64,000 bases of DNA from Paenibacillus oralis (GCF_003863965.1 NZ_RRCN01000001.1:6073071-6137070), one strand, 5' to 3'. Shown: positions 41,108 to 51,101, numbered from the stretch's first letter. Notes: a model not told the origin generated them from the sequence alone. Numbers and translations: made by a program.

Positions 41108-43546
41108 TTATTCCTTGACGAAAAGATCGACGATCTCGTCGTTTTTGTCCACGTGCGCCAGCGCTTTGCCGACCGATTTCCGTTCGGCAAGCGGCGCAGC
41201 TTCCGAGCTAAAGCTGTGCATCCGGCCTTCCTTCGTCACCGCCAGCAGCGGCACCGGCTCTTTGCAGTGAACGCCGCCGACCAGCCGGCTTCCGTTCGGT
41301 TTGACCCGCTTGCCTTCCTTGAATTCGAACGTCTGCAAGCCCTTGCCGCCCCGGCTCTGGAGCGGGTAATCGAGCAGCAGGCTGCGCTTGCCGTAGCCGA
41401 GGTCGGAAACGGCCAGAATCTCGCCTTCCTCGCCTTCGACCCAAAGGGCGGCGACGACCTCGTCGTCCTCCTTCAGGTTGATGCCGCGCACTCCCGCAGC
41501 GACGCGGCCCATCGCATTGACTTCGCTTTCGGCAAAGCGGATCGCCATCCCCTGCTTCGTCAGCAGCAAAATTTCCTGCCGCCCCCGGCTTACCGTCACG
41601 CTCAGCACCTCATCGCCGTCGCCCAGCTTGCAGGCTGCCACCGCGCCGGTCCGTTTCGTTTCGTAATCCTTCAGCTCGGTGCGCTTCACCTGGCCCCGCT
41701 TCGTCACGAACACGAGGGTGAGCTCCGGCTCTTCATCAAAGCTGCGCAGCGGCACGACGCTGACGATCCGGTCTTCCTTGGCCAGCGGAATGACGTTGAC
41801 GAGCGCCGTCCCGTTGTCCTTCCATTTGAACTCCGGAATTTGATGGACCGGAAGCAGGAAATATTGGCCCCGCTGCGTGAAGATCAACAAATTCTGCAGC
41901 GTATCGACTTCAAACAGATGTTTGATGTAGTCGCCTTCCTTCACCCCGGAGCCCTCCCGCTCGCCGCCGGAGCGCGTAAAGGAAAGCATGCTGGTCCGCT
42001 TGATATATCCTTCGTGCGAAAGCGTAACGAGCACGTCCTCCTGGGCCACCAGCACCTCCAGGTTGACCTTCAGCTCTTCCACTTCGTCCTGGATCACCGA
42101 ACGCCGGTCGATCCCGTACTTCTCGCGGATTTCCAGCAGCTCTTTTCTGATCAGCGCGATCAGCTTCTTGTCGCTCTCCAGAATGCCGCGCAGCACCGTG
42201 ATTTTCTTCTGGATCTCATCCAGCTCTTTCTGCAGCGACGTAATTTCCAGATTGGTCAAACGGTACAGCTGCAAGGTCAAAATCGCGTCCGCCTGCCGCT
42301 CCGTAAAGCCAAACATCCACTGCAAATTGTTCTGCGCGTCCTGGCGGTTTTTGGAGGCTTTGATCGCCTCGATCACCTCGTCCAAAATGTTCAGCGCTTT
42401 GACGAGCCCTTCGAGCACATGGGCGCGGTCCTCCAGCTTCTCCAGTTCGTATTGCGTGCGGTAGGTTACGACCTCGCGCTGGTGGGCGATATAGGCATCC
42501 AGCATCGCCTTGAGGCCAAGCTGGCGCGGCGCCCGGTTGACGATCGCCACCATGTTGAAATTGTACGTAACCTGCAGATCGGTTTTCTTCAGCAAATAGG
42601 CGAGAATCCCCTGCGCATCCGCGTCCTTCTTCAGCTCCACGACGATGCGCAGTCCGTTCCGGCCGCTTTCGTCGCGGACCTCGGCGATCCCGTCCACCTT
42701 CTTCTCCAGCCGGATGTTCTCCATCGCCGACACGAGCCGGGATTTCACGACCTGGTAAGGAATTTCCGTAACGATGATCTGCTGCTTCCCGCCGCGCAGC
42801 GTTTCGATCTCCGTTTTCGAGCGCAGGTAAATCCGGCCTTTTCCGGTCTCGTAAGCCTCGCGGATGCCCTCTTCGCCCATAATGATACCGCCGGTCGGGA
42901 AATCCGGGCCTTTGATGAACAGGCGGATCTCCTCCAGCGTCAGCCCCGGCTTCTCCATCAGGGCGATGCAGGCGTCGATCACCTCGCGCAGGTTATGCGG
43001 CGGAATTTCCGTCGCAAACCCGGCCGAGATGCCGCTCACACCGTTAACGAGCAGGTTGGGAAAACGCGCGGGCAGCACGACCGGCTCCTTCGCCGTGTTG
43101 TCGAAGTTATCCTTGAACTGGACCGTCCGCTTCTCGATATCGCGCATCAGTTCCATGGCGATCGGAGACAATCTCGCCTCCGTATACCGCATCGCCGCCG
43201 CCGGGTCATCGTCCTGCGAACCCCAGTTGCCGTGGCCGTCCACCAGCACATGCCCCATTTTCCAAGGCTGCGCCATCCGCACCATGCCTTCGTAAATCGG
43301 CGAGTCGCCGTGCGGGTGGTAGTTCCCCATGACGTCCCCGACCGTTTTGGCCGATTTGCGGTACGGCTTATCCGGGGTATTGCCGGCATCGTACATCGCG
43401 TACAAAATCCGCCGCTGCACCGGCTTCAGTCCGTCGCGCACATCGGGGATCGCGCGGTCCTGAATAATGTATTTGGAATACCGGCCAAAGCGGTCGCCCA
43501 CAACCTCTTCCAGAAACGCCGGCAAAAAATTTTCCAGCATGCTCAC
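41108..43546 (-). CDS. parC: DNA topoisomerase IV subunit A
   Basis: An 812-residue type IIA topoisomerase A subunit. The breakage-reunion domain carries [15 protein letters not shown], the [17 protein letters not shown] region (quinolone pocket with S82 and E86, wild-type-like) and the catalytic tyrosine in [10 protein letters not shown] (Y121). The C-terminal ~300 residues form the beta-propeller with repeated motifs ([35 protein letters not shown]). It decatenates chromosomes with ParE. The GyrA-box is not in canonical form, which favours ParC over GyrA. The start is GTG 43546 with AAGGTGA upstream. It lies 13 bp behind parE. Confidence 0.95.
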   Translation of the reverse strand: MSMLENFLPAFLEEVVGDRFGRYSKYIIQDRAIPDVRDGLKPVQRRILYAMYDAGNTPDKPYRKSAKTVGDVMGNYHPHGDSPIYEGMVRMAQPWKMGHVLVDGHGNWGSQDDDPAAAMRYTEARLSPIAMELMRDIEKRTVQFKDNFDNTAKEPVVLPARFPNLLVNGVSGISAGFATEIPPHNLREVIDACIALMEKPGLTLEEIRLFIKGPDFPTGGIIMGEEGIREAYETGKGRIYLRSKTEIETLRGGKQQIIVTEIPYQVVKSRLVSAMENIRLEKKVDGIAEVRDESGRNGLRIVVELKKDADAQGILAYLLKKTDLQVTYNFNMVAIVNRAPRQLGLKAMLDAYIAHQREVVTYRTQYELEKLEDRAHVLEGLVKALNILDEVIEAIKASKNRQDAQNNLQWMFGFTERQADAILTLQLYRLTNLEITSLQKELDEIQKKITVLRGILESDKKLIALIRKELLEIREKYGIDRRSVIQDEVEELKVNLEVLVAQEDVLVTLSHEGYIKRTSMLSFTRSGGEREGSGVKEGDYIKHLFEVDTLQNLLIFTQRGQYFLLPVHQIPEFKWKDNGTALVNVIPLAKEDRIVSVVPLRSFDEEPELTLVFVTKRGQVKRTELKDYETKRTGAVAACKLGDGDEVLSVTVSRGRQEILLLTKQGMAIRFAESEVNAMGRVAAGVRGINLKEDDEVVAALWVEGEEGEILAVSDLGYGKRSLLLDYPLQSRGGKGLQTFEFKEGKRVKPNGSRLVGGVHCKEPVPLLAVTKEGRMHSFSSEAAPLAERKSVGKALAHVDKNDEIVDLFVKE

Positions 43547-43559
43547 ATCAATTCACCTT

Positions 43560-45545
43560 CTATTCCTCAAACTCCGTGAAATCCACGTTTTCCACGATCC
43601 AGCGCTTGCGCGGATCAACCTTATCCCCCATCAGCGTAGACACGCGTCGTTCCGCTTTGGCGGCGTCCTCAATCTGCACCTGCAGCATGGTCCGCGTTTC
43701 CGGATTCATCGTCGTTTCCCACAGCTGCTCGGGATTCATTTCCCCAAGGCCTTTGTAGCGCTGCAGTTCGAAATTTTTGCCGAACTCTTTCAAGTAATTT
43801 TGCAGTTGTTCGTCGCTCCAGGCATACCGCACCGTCTCCAGCTTGCCGGAACGGCGGGTGATTTTGTACAGCGGCGGCTGGGCGATATACACCCGGCCCG
43901 CATCGATTAGCGGCTTCATGTACCGGTAAAAGAACGTCAACAGCAGCACCTGGATATGCGCTCCGTCCGTATCGGCGTCGGTCATGATGATGATCTTGGA
44001 ATAATTGCTGTCTTCCACGGCAAATTCCGTCCCGATCCCCGCGCCGATCGCACTTATGATCGCCCGGTATTCGTCGTTTTTCAAGATGTCCGCCAGCTTC
44101 GCTTTTTCCGGATTCATCGGTTTGCCTTTGAGCGGCAAAATCGCCTGAATCTTGGAATCGCGGCCTTGCTTCGCCGATCCGCCGGCGGAGTCGCCTTCGA
44201 CGATAAACAGCTCGGTGCGCGTAAAATCCTTCGACTGCGCCGGCGTCAGTTTGCCGCCGAGGTTTGAGCTCTCGCTCCTTTTCTTGCCCGAGCGCATTTC
44301 GTCGCGCGCCTTCCGCGCCGCTTCCCGCGCCTTCGAGGCCTGAACCGCTTTTTTGATCAGCGTCTGGGCGACCTGCGGATTCTCCTCCAGGAACAGCGCC
44401 ATCTTCTCGCTGACCACCGCGTCGACCGCGCTGCGCGCCGAAGCGCTGCCGAGCTGGTCCTTCGTCTGTCCGACGAACTCGACCTCGGACATCTTCACGC
44501 TGATGACGGCCATCATGCCTTCGCGCAAATCGTTGCCTTCGAGGTTTTTCTCCTTCTCTTTGAGCAGGCCGTTTTTCCGCGCATACTCGTTCATGACGCG
44601 GGTATACGCCGTTTTGAAGCCCGTTTCGTGCGTCCCCCCGCCTCTCGTCGGAATCGAGTTCACGAAAGAGGCCAACGTTTCGGTGTAGCCCGAATTGTAT
44701 TGGAGGGCGACCTCCACCTCGATGTCGTCCCGCTCGGCGTAGAAATGCACGACCTCGTGCAGCACGTCTTTGCCATCGTTCAGAAACTCGACGAACTGGC
44801 TCGCTCCGCCTTCATAAAAAAACTCGTCGAAACGGTCGGACCGCTCATCTTTTAAAGTTACCTTCAGACCCGAGTTCAGAAAAGCGATCTCCTGCAAACG
44901 TTCCGCGAGCGTATCGTAATTGAGGCCGATCCCGCCGGTGAACACGCGAATATCCGGCTTGAACGTCACCTTTGTCCCGGTTTTGTTTGTATTGCCGATG
45001 ACCTCAAGTCCGGTAACCGGTTCGCCGACATGTTCAATTCCCTTATCGTCGACCCAATATTCAAACCGCATCCGGTGGATTTTGCCCTCCCGGTAAATAT
45101 GAACTTCAAGCCACTCGGACAACGCGTTGGTCACCGATGCGCCAACCCCGTGCAAACCGCCGGACTTCTTGTAGCCCGCCCCGCCGAATTTGCCGCCGGC
45201 ATGCAGTATCGTATAAACGACCTGCGGCGTAGGAATGCCGGTTTTGTGCATCCCGGTCGGGATGCCGCGCCCGTTGTCCACCACGGTCACCGAGCCGTCC
45301 CTATGCAGCGTAATGTCGATTTTGGAGCAAAACTTGGCCAGATGCTCGTCGACGGCATTATCCACTATCTCCCATACCAAATGATGAAGACCCGACGAGC
45401 TCGTACTGCCAATGTACATACCTGGCCGTTTGCGTACCGCGACAAGCCCTTCGAGCACTTGAATGTCGTCCGCGTCGTATCCCGAAGACGCCTTGGCGGA
45501 ATCCGGTCCGGCAACGTCCTCGAACAAATCGATTTGTTCGGCCAT
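43560..45545 (-). CDS. parE: DNA topoisomerase IV subunit B
   Basis: A 661-residue GHKL ATPase subunit. EIVDNAVDEHL, DNGRGIPTGMH and GGLHGVGASVTNALS form the ATP site; FVNSIPTRGGGTHETGF lies in the transducer; ELFIVEGDSAGGSAKQGRD and IIIMTDADTDGAHI are the TOPRIM magnesium motifs. It binds ATP and drives strand passage with ParC. A GGGGGAG-type ribosome site lies before the ATG. First gene of the parE-parC operon; length and domain order are normal. Confidence 0.96.
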   Translation of the reverse strand: MAEQIDLFEDVAGPDSAKASSGYDADDIQVLEGLVAVRKRPGMYIGSTSSSGLHHLVWEIVDNAVDEHLAKFCSKIDITLHRDGSVTVVDNGRGIPTGMHKTGIPTPQVVYTILHAGGKFGGAGYKKSGGLHGVGASVTNALSEWLEVHIYREGKIHRMRFEYWVDDKGIEHVGEPVTGLEVIGNTNKTGTKVTFKPDIRVFTGGIGLNYDTLAERLQEIAFLNSGLKVTLKDERSDRFDEFFYEGGASQFVEFLNDGKDVLHEVVHFYAERDDIEVEVALQYNSGYTETLASFVNSIPTRGGGTHETGFKTAYTRVMNEYARKNGLLKEKEKNLEGNDLREGMMAVISVKMSEVEFVGQTKDQLGSASARSAVDAVVSEKMALFLEENPQVAQTLIKKAVQASKAREAARKARDEMRSGKKRSESSNLGGKLTPAQSKDFTRTELFIVEGDSAGGSAKQGRDSKIQAILPLKGKPMNPEKAKLADILKNDEYRAIISAIGAGIGTEFAVEDSNYSKIIIMTDADTDGAHIQVLLLTFFYRYMKPLIDAGRVYIAQPPLYKITRRSGKLETVRYAWSDEQLQNYLKEFGKNFELQRYKGLGEMNPEQLWETTMNPETRTMLQVQIEDAAKAERRVSTLMGDKVDPRKRWIVENVDFTEFEE

Positions 45546-45593
45546 TCATGCTCCCCCTTTAACTTTATGTAATCTTCTTTTTAGTTAAATAGT

Positions 45594-45761
45594 GTTCAAA
45601 AAGTCAGGTTTTCAGCACCGAGAAGGTTGGATGAAGCTAGGGCCTGAGGAGCGGAGCGTACGTTTTGGGTACTTGAGCACCGGAAGGCCCGGCTGAATTC
45701 AAGATTCGATGCCGATTAAGCTTCATGCAATTCTTCGTGATCAAAAGATGACTTTTTGAAC
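45594..45761. mobile_element. 168-bp element with 12-bp terminal inverted repeats
   Basis: GTTCAAAAAGTC (45594-45605) and GACTTTTTGAAC (45750-45761) are perfect inverted ends. The interior is GC-rich compared with its flanks, contains CCTGAGGAGCGGAGCG and TGAGCACCGGAAGGCCC, and has no open frame. It fills the gap behind the ABC permease gene and before parE. It looks like a MITE or a structured repeat; from memory similar units are scattered in Paenibacillus genomes, which could not be checked here. Confidence 0.65.
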
Positions 45762-45812
45762 TACCTCTAAATGCATTAAATGCAAACAGATGTTTTGTGA
45801 TCCTTGTCCATT

Positions 45813-46802
45813 TTAATTCAATATATCCTGTTTCGTAAAGACGAGGAATGAAACGATGAGCGATGCGGCCCCCCATACGGCGAGTACAATCAGTGAAAAT
45901 CCCAGCGTCATCCCTTCAATCGGCGCCGGCGTCCCCGATAAATAATTCGTTAAGCCGAGGTTGACCATAAACAGATATTTGGCGCTCGTCCAGGCGGAAG
46001 CCATGTTGGATAAAATATTCCCGGCGATCAGCGCCGCCATCATGATGACGATGCTCGCCGAGGTGCTGCGGACCAGCACCGACACCATAAACGCGAGACA
46101 CGCGACCACGATGCTGACGAACCAGATTAATCCGGTTTGCATGAGGATATATTGCCACTGCGGCACCGCGTGTACTCCCGAGATGTCCACCTCCGCGCCG
46201 TGAAGCTGGAACCCGGTAAATACGGGCATGGTAAGCCCGGTGTATCCGAAAAACAAGCCGGAGATCAGATAGCAGATGATGCAGGTCGCAACGATGATCA
46301 GCGACACGAACATCAGCAAGGTAATCAGCTTGCTGAGCAGGATCTTCCAGCGGCGGATCGGCCGGGTGAGCAGCATTTTAATCGTCCCGCTCGTTCGCTC
46401 CGAGGACACGATATCCGACCCGACGCCCATAATCAGCAGCGGAATGAACAGGGTAGCGGCATTGTCCAGAAATTCCCGGGTAAACGTCACCCCGCCGGGT
46501 TCCTGCGGATTCACATCATGCTCCAAATAATATTTCATCTGCTGTATATAGATTTGCCGGTATTTTTTCCACTCCTCCGGCACCCGGTCGCTGCCCAGGG
46601 AGTTTTGGTTGTCCGTAATCGCCTGCTGCACTTCCCGGCGCCAATCGCTGCCGTATTTCTCCCGTTTCTCCACGGACTCGCGCAGCTGCGCGTAAGCAAA
46701 CATCGGCACCAAGACGATCAAAACGAGCAAGATGACATAAAAACGCTTTTTACGGATCATCTTGATCGTTTCATTTTTCACCAAAGGAAGAATGTTATTC
46801 AA
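45813..46802 (-). CDS. ABC-2 type exporter permease
   Basis: A 329-residue membrane subunit with a long loop after the first helix (FYVILLVLIVLVPMFAYA) and five more helices (FIPLLIMGVGSDIVSSE, LLMFVSLIIVATCIICYLI, IWFVSIVVACLAFMVSV, and two C-terminal). The motif SDIVSSERTSGTIKMLLTRPIRR is typical of ABC-2 permeases. It overlaps the ATPase gene; the start is uncertain between TTG 46802 (AAGGTGA six bases upstream) and GTG 46811. With the ATPase it probably exports lipid, peptide or drug; no lantibiotic genes are adjacent. Confidence 0.85.
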   Translation of the reverse strand: MNNILPLVKNETIKMIRKKRFYVILLVLIVLVPMFAYAQLRESVEKREKYGSDWRREVQQAITDNQNSLGSDRVPEEWKKYRQIYIQQMKYYLEHDVNPQEPGGVTFTREFLDNAATLFIPLLIMGVGSDIVSSERTSGTIKMLLTRPIRRWKILLSKLITLLMFVSLIIVATCIICYLISGLFFGYTGLTMPVFTGFQLHGAEVDISGVHAVPQWQYILMQTGLIWFVSIVVACLAFMVSVLVRSTSASIVIMMAALIAGNILSNMASAWTSAKYLFMVNLGLTNYLSGTPAPIEGMTLGFSLIVLAVWGAASLIVSFLVFTKQDILN

Positions 46803-47778
46803 AGCTCTCACCTTCCGTCATTTGCAAAAACAGCTGCTCCAGCGTCGGATTGACCTTCTGCACGGCGCGGACCCGAACCCCGTCCTTCACCAAGCTTGAC
46901 ACCAGTTCGTCAACCTGCTCCGGCTGCATCCGGGTGACCAGGGCCGACTTCCCGATCCCCGCGATGATAGCGTCGTCGAGCACGTCCTCGGCTTCCTCGA
47001 AAATATCGGCCCCTGCTGCGCGCAGCAGCTCCGCTCCCCGCTCGCGCGGTTCAAGCTCCCAGACGACATAGTTGGTGCTTACCTGGATCAATTCTTCGAC
47101 CTTGCCGACCGTCAGCACGCGGCCCCGGCTAATAATCGCCACCCGGTCGCACAGCAGCTGAATTTCGCTCAGCAAGTGGCTGGACACGAACACGGCCAGT
47201 CCCTCCGCCGCCAACCGCCGGATAAAATCGCGCATTTCTTTGATGCCTTTGGGGTCCAGCCCATTGGTCGGTTCATCCAAAATAAGCAGCTTCGGCCGCC
47301 CCAGCAAAGCCTGGGCAATCCCCAGGCGCTGCCGCATCCCCAGCGAATAGGTCTTCACCTTGTCGTCAATCCGCCCGTTCAGGCCGACGATGTGAACCAC
47401 CTCGTCAATCCGCCCTGCGTCAATGCCCGGCATCATCCGGGCAAATTGCTCCAGATTTTCCCGGCCTGTCAAATAGGAATAAACCTCCGGATTCTCCACA
47501 ATGGAGCCGACACATCGCAGCGCAAGCTCAGGCTCCCGCTGCACGTCGTATCCGCAGATGGAAACCTTGCCTTCGGTCGGGCGAATCAGGTCTACCAGCA
47601 TACGGATCGTCGTCGTTTTGCCGGCGCCGTTGGGACCGAGAAAGCCAAAAATCTCCCCCTCTTGAACGTCGAACGTTACCTCATGAACAATCCATTTGCG
47701 GCGGATTTTTTTCTTAAGTCCCCTTACCGACAGGACCACTTGCCGCTCATCCAATACCGCTTCCTGATGCAGTGCCAT
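46795..47778 (-). CDS. ABC exporter ATPase (BcrA-type)
   Basis: A 327-residue ATPase. Walker A is GPNGAGKTTT, the signature YSLGMRQRLGIAQALLG, Walker B LLILDEPTNGLDPKGIKE, and the H-loop SSHLLSEIQLLC. The C-terminal ~90 residues are the DUF4162-like tail common in ABC-2 ATPases. It overlaps the permease gene, and both are needed for one exporter. The substrate is unknown. A ribosome site of the AAGGGGG type precedes ATG 47778. Confidence 0.92.
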   Translation of the reverse strand: MALHQEAVLDERQVVLSVRGLKKKIRRKWIVHEVTFDVQEGEIFGFLGPNGAGKTTTIRMLVDLIRPTEGKVSICGYDVQREPELALRCVGSIVENPEVYSYLTGRENLEQFARMMPGIDAGRIDEVVHIVGLNGRIDDKVKTYSLGMRQRLGIAQALLGRPKLLILDEPTNGLDPKGIKEMRDFIRRLAAEGLAVFVSSHLLSEIQLLCDRVAIISRGRVLTVGKVEELIQVSTNYVVWELEPRERGAELLRAAGADIFEEAEDVLDDAIIAGIGKSALVTRMQPEQVDELVSSLVKDGVRVRAVQKVNPTLEQLFLQMTEGESFE

Positions 47779-47813
47779 CGCAGTAGCCCCCTTTGTTGAT
47801 GTCCCGTTATGCT

Positions 47814-48620
47814 TTATTTTTGTCCCATGCTCTGCACGATCCGTTCGGCGATCGCTTGATACCCGTCCCCGTTCGGATGAAAATGGTCGCTCGACAAATA
47901 CCGCGCCGCGTTATGCGTAAATAAATCATAGGTCGGCACCACCAGAGTTCCGTTATAGGGGGCCAACGCTTTTAGAGCCATCTCATTCCAACGCATGACC
48001 GCGTCATCTCCGAGCTCGCGCATCTCCTCCAGATCGGAAAACGGGTTGTACAAGCTGACATAAACCAACGCGGCCTGCGGGTTGATTTCATGCAGCTTCT
48101 CTACCGCCTGCCGGAAGAAATCCGACGCTTTCGTGATTGAGGCATTCAGTTCCGCCGGTGTGGGCAGTTGTTCCCCCGAGGTCAGTTGCTCCGCCCCTCT
48201 AAACAGATCATTGCCGCCTATGGACAGCAGGATGATCCCCGACTGTCCCAGCGCGTACCTTACGCCCTGATCATCCAGCGACACAAGCAGTTCCTCCGTC
48301 GACATCCCATTGATCCCGAGATTGTTGATCAACATGGAGGAAGTCCCTTGCTCCTTGAGCAATTCCACCGTTCTGCGGGCAAATCCGTTCCCGGTATCGT
48401 CACCGGTGCCCTTCGCCAGCGAATCCCCGATCGCCGTCACATCCCAGCTTCCGGCTACGGCGGGCTGCTCCGTTTTAGGCGGCACAGCGCTTTCGGGGCC
48501 GTTCAAAAACGCCGGCTGGGCGATATCCAATACGGCAAAAAGGAAACCGGACAGCAGCAGCAACGTCGATATGGCGGAAAAAAGTCCGGCGACCCGCCAA
48601 ATCCGAGAACTCGATCCCAT
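47814..48620 (-). CDS. Membrane-anchored SGNH/GDSL hydrolase
   Basis: A 268-residue protein. An N-terminal membrane anchor (VAGLFSAISTLLLLSGFLFAVL) precedes an SGNH hydrolase domain with the catalytic serine in VTAIGDSLAKGTG (block I), the glycine in INNLGINGMS (block II), GGNDLF (block III) and the catalytic Asp-His in SSDHFHPNGDG (block V). It should hydrolyse an ester or act on wall or lipid substrates outside the membrane. ATG 48620 follows GGAGGAAGGA; an in-frame ATG at 48647 is upstream of this site. It lies 35 bp upstream of the ABC ATPase gene on the same strand and may be cotranscribed with it. Confidence 0.9.
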   Translation of the reverse strand: MGSSSRIWRVAGLFSAISTLLLLSGFLFAVLDIAQPAFLNGPESAVPPKTEQPAVAGSWDVTAIGDSLAKGTGDDTGNGFARRTVELLKEQGTSSMLINNLGINGMSTEELLVSLDDQGVRYALGQSGIILLSIGGNDLFRGAEQLTSGEQLPTPAELNASITKASDFFRQAVEKLHEINPQAALVYVSLYNPFSDLEEMRELGDDAVMRWNEMALKALAPYNGTLVVPTYDLFTHNAARYLSSDHFHPNGDGYQAIAERIVQSMGQK

Positions 48621-48764
48621 CGATATCCTTCCTCCCGTTTTCGTCATATTCCGTTATTTTAACCTATCCAACTTATGTAAATAACATAAAACTTCTTGTT
48701 GGAAGATGCAAATTCCCGCGGCAGCAACCGGCCGGGCCAGGTTCGCCGGCGGAAGGCTCCGCTT

Positions 48765-48794
48765 CAAAAGAAAAAGCAGTGCATCGCGCACTGC
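48765..48794 (-). terminator. Terminator of the pspA-DUF4178 unit
   Basis: GCAGTGC (48776-48782) pairs with GCACTGC (48788-48794); on the minus strand TTTTTCTTTT follows. It lies just after the DUF4178 gene stop. Confidence 0.75.
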
Positions 48795-48811
48795 CTGAAT
48801 CCCGCCTTCTT

Positions 48812-49318
48812 CTAGCTGGCTCGAATGACTTTCACATCGGCCGGAATCACTTTGGTTCCTTCATACAGCATAAACCGCCCGTTTTGCCATTCGATGCGCA
48901 GCAGCTTCCCGTCATCGGACTGGTACTGCCAGACATGCTGGTCTCCACCCTGCATAAAAGGGGTTCTGCCGTCGACCGCAACGTATCCGCCGTACTCCTC
49001 CTCCAGATGATACAGGGTGCCGTCCAGCTCCATTTGCCCAGGGACTTCGGACGGATCGTCGAGACGTCCGTCAATCGGCTGATAGAGCTGGTATTGCAGC
49101 GTCTCGCGCTCCTCGATGAGCAGGTAGCTGATCCGGCTGCCGTCCTGCAGCGTCAAAACAACGGCGTTGCGGCTGCGGTTGTTTACCCGTCCGGTCACTT
49201 CATACGAAACGAGCGAAACCTCGCAAATGTCTCCCGGAGCCAGCGACAGCATGCTTTTCTCCATAAGCGGAGGCTCCGGCTTGGCGAACAGATTTCCGAT
49301 TCTCTTCCAAACGCTCAT
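48812..49318 (-). CDS. DUF4178 domain protein
   Basis: A 168-residue protein without signal or membrane segments, beginning MSVWKRIGNLF. It matches DUF4178, with LTLQDGSRISYLLIEERE and the C-terminal GKLLRIEWQNGRFMLYEG. The function is unknown. DUF4178 genes commonly sit beside pspA-like genes and polyamine-related genes. Here it follows pspA by 35 bp and shares its terminator, so a role in the same envelope-stress response is suggested by position only. Confidence 0.8.
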   Translation of the reverse strand: MSVWKRIGNLFAKPEPPLMEKSMLSLAPGDICEVSLVSYEVTGRVNNRSRNAVVLTLQDGSRISYLLIEERETLQYQLYQPIDGRLDDPSEVPGQMELDGTLYHLEEEYGGYVAVDGRTPFMQGGDQHVWQYQSDDGKLLRIEWQNGRFMLYEGTKVIPADVKVIRAS

Positions 49319-49353
49319 CTTCGGTCAAGCCTCACTTCTTGGGTTCGTCGTCG

Positions 49354-50025
49354 TTATTTCTTCTCTTCGTATTGCTTCATCAAAGCGGCCAATTCGGCTT
49401 CAACCTCGCTATCCTTGTTCAGGCTGGCGAATTCCTCGTCCAGGGACTTGTCTTTCGAGGCCAGTTCGTTGCTGGCTTCCGCCTGCGCTTCCATCTGCAG
49501 CATTTTTTCTTCCATCCGCTTCAGGCCGCTCGCCGCAGTGTCCGAATTGAAGCCGCCGATCGCCTTGTTGATTTCGTTCTGGGCTTTGGCCGCGTTGTAA
49601 CGCGCTACAAGCGTTTCGCGTTTGTTTTTCATTTCCGTCAGCTGCTTGCGCATTTCGTCCAGCATGGCGCGGAGGTTATCGGCCGCCGCTTTGTTTTGCT
49701 CATAGCTGGCTTTGTATTCCGCAGCCTTCGCTTCGGCCGCTTTTTTCTCCTCCAGGGCACGGCGGGCCAAATCGACGTTTTGCGCCTGGGCCGCCGTATG
49801 AGCCTGCTGGGTGCGTTTTTCGGCGAGCGCCTGCTGCTCTTCATACAAGCCTTTGAATCTCTTTTCAATGGCGATTTGCGCGGCCACCGCTTTTTCCGCG
49901 TCCTCCAGGTCCTCCTGCATGTCCCGGATATATTGGTCCGTCAATTTGATCGGGTCCTCCGCTTTGTCGATCAGGGCGTTAATATTGGACATCGTCAAGT
50001 CGCGCAATCTTTTAAAAATGGACAT
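49354..50025 (-). CDS. pspA: PspA/IM30 family envelope-stress protein
   Basis: A 223-residue protein, almost wholly helical coiled coil, opening MSIFKRLRDLTMSNINALIDKAEDPIKL with the amphipathic helix that binds membranes, and DQYIRDMQEDLEDAEKAVAA. It is rich in Ala, Glu and Lys throughout. PspA/LiaH-type proteins form large rings or ESCRT-III-like assemblies that protect damaged membrane. A GGGAGGAAA ribosome site precedes the ATG. It is cotranscribed with the DUF4178 gene; no LiaRS-type genes are near. Confidence 0.9.
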   Translation of the reverse strand: MSIFKRLRDLTMSNINALIDKAEDPIKLTDQYIRDMQEDLEDAEKAVAAQIAIEKRFKGLYEEQQALAEKRTQQAHTAAQAQNVDLARRALEEKKAAEAKAAEYKASYEQNKAAADNLRAMLDEMRKQLTEMKNKRETLVARYNAAKAQNEINKAIGGFNSDTAASGLKRMEEKMLQMEAQAEASNELASKDKSLDEEFASLNKDSEVEAELAALMKQYEEKK

Positions 50026-50105
50026 TGTTTTTTTCCTCCCGATAAAAAATTCAGATTATGTTTATGTTTACGCTGCAGCTTCCGAGAGGTTTCAATTTTT
50101 AGATT

Positions 50106-50624
50106 TTATTTCCCGATAAACTCTTGGACCCAGTATCCGTTATAATAACCGACGCCGATCAGCTTATAATTCGGATTCAAAATGTTCGCTTTATGTCCCG
50201 GACTGTTCATCCAGTCCTTTACGGCTTCCTTTGCCGACCGCTGCCCCTTGGCAATATTTTCTCCGGCATAAGTGAACGTGATATTGGACGCGTCCATCAT
50301 GTCGAAGGGCGAGCCATATTTTGGGGAATTATGATCGAAGTAATTGTTTTTGTACATATCGATCGCTTTGGTTTTGGCCATTTTGGTCAGATTGGTATGT
50401 ACCACGAGCGGTTTCAGCCCCGCCGCGACTCGTTCTTTATTGACAAGCGCCACGACCTGCGACGCGTTTTCCGTTTGAATGCGGGCATAAACCGCTGCCA
50501 ATGACTGGGTGTTGGACGCTGCCGCGTGAGCCAAGTCCCCGCCCCCGTGAGCGGGCGCCAATAACCCGGCCAGGAGGGAGATCAACAGCCCTGCCGTTAC
50601 GATTTTTTTGCTCCGTTTGCCCAT
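50106..50624 (-). CDS. Secreted CAP-domain protein
   Basis: A 172-residue protein. A signal peptide (KKIVTAGLLISLLAGLLAPAHG, cleavage probably near residue 30-35) precedes a CAP/SCP domain with VALVNKERVAAGLKPL, YFDHNSPKYGSPFDMM, YAGENIAKGQRSAKEAVKDW and NSPGHKANILNPNYKLIGVGYY. This is the form found in B. subtilis YkwD/YlbC, whose function is not settled. The conserved His and Glu of CAP proteins are present (HNSP, GENIA, GHKAN). AAGGAG precedes the ATG. It stands alone. Confidence 0.9.
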   Translation of the reverse strand: MGKRSKKIVTAGLLISLLAGLLAPAHGGGDLAHAAASNTQSLAAVYARIQTENASQVVALVNKERVAAGLKPLVVHTNLTKMAKTKAIDMYKNNYFDHNSPKYGSPFDMMDASNITFTYAGENIAKGQRSAKEAVKDWMNSPGHKANILNPNYKLIGVGYYNGYWVQEFIGK

Positions 50625-50877
50625 GACGTAAAAACTCCTTATTCAGCCGGATGGTTTTATCGGCTTTTTTCTCTGTTCTTGTCACATTTTAACATATTGC
50701 CGGTTCGGATGCGCGTCCAAAACTTGGAAAAAATCGGCTTTTTAGGCGCCTATCACGCATGCAAAAGAAACACCCCCCAGGGAATTCGTTCCGTTGGTTC
50801 TCTGATGCACAAATCAAACCTCTGCCGGAAAAAGAGACAATTTATGGCCTTATTTTGAGATTTCCCCCCTCATGTGC

Positions 50878-51050
50878 AAAATAGCGGAATTTTTCGTCGT
50901 TATTTAGGGAGATAGCTGGGAAAAGCGCCTGTCCACCCCCTTTTTTCTAAGTATAGAGGAAAAAAATTCCTCTATTTTAAAGTGCACTCCCTTTTTAGCA
51001 AATATAAGGCCCTTTTTTACCGCTATTTCCATGACCTCCACAAAAAAACG
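50878..51050. repeat. Intergenic repeat family A, copy 3
   Basis: The gap 50.63-51.10 kb holds AAAATAGCGGAATTTTTCG, GTATAGAGGAAAAAAATTCC with its inverse CCTCTATTTT, and CTTTTTTACCGCTATTTCC. The last ~80 bp (50968-51046) align with 35644-35720. No gene is visible. Confidence 0.6.
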
Positions 51051-51062
51051 CAGGCCCACTTC

Positions 51063-51086
51063 AAAAAAGGACGCCGGCGGCGTCCT
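51063..51086 (-). terminator. Terminator of the mgl operon
   Basis: A perfect 8-bp stem (51068-51075 with 51079-51086) and 3-nt loop is followed on the minus strand by a T run at 51063-51068, just after the mglC stop. Confidence 0.88.
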
Positions 51087-51101
51087 CCGAGTGTTGAACT
51101 A

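Noticed and set aside
40967-43579. An 870-codon open frame antisense to parC
   Set aside because: It covers parC exactly in the opposite strand, reads as Arg/His/Gln/Pro-rich low-complexity sequence and has no domain. It is an artefact of high GC codon use.
45594-45761. Riboswitch or T-box interpretation of the GC-rich core
   Set aside because: It sits behind parE's start and after the ABC permease stop, with symmetric inverted ends; no known aptamer core was recognised.
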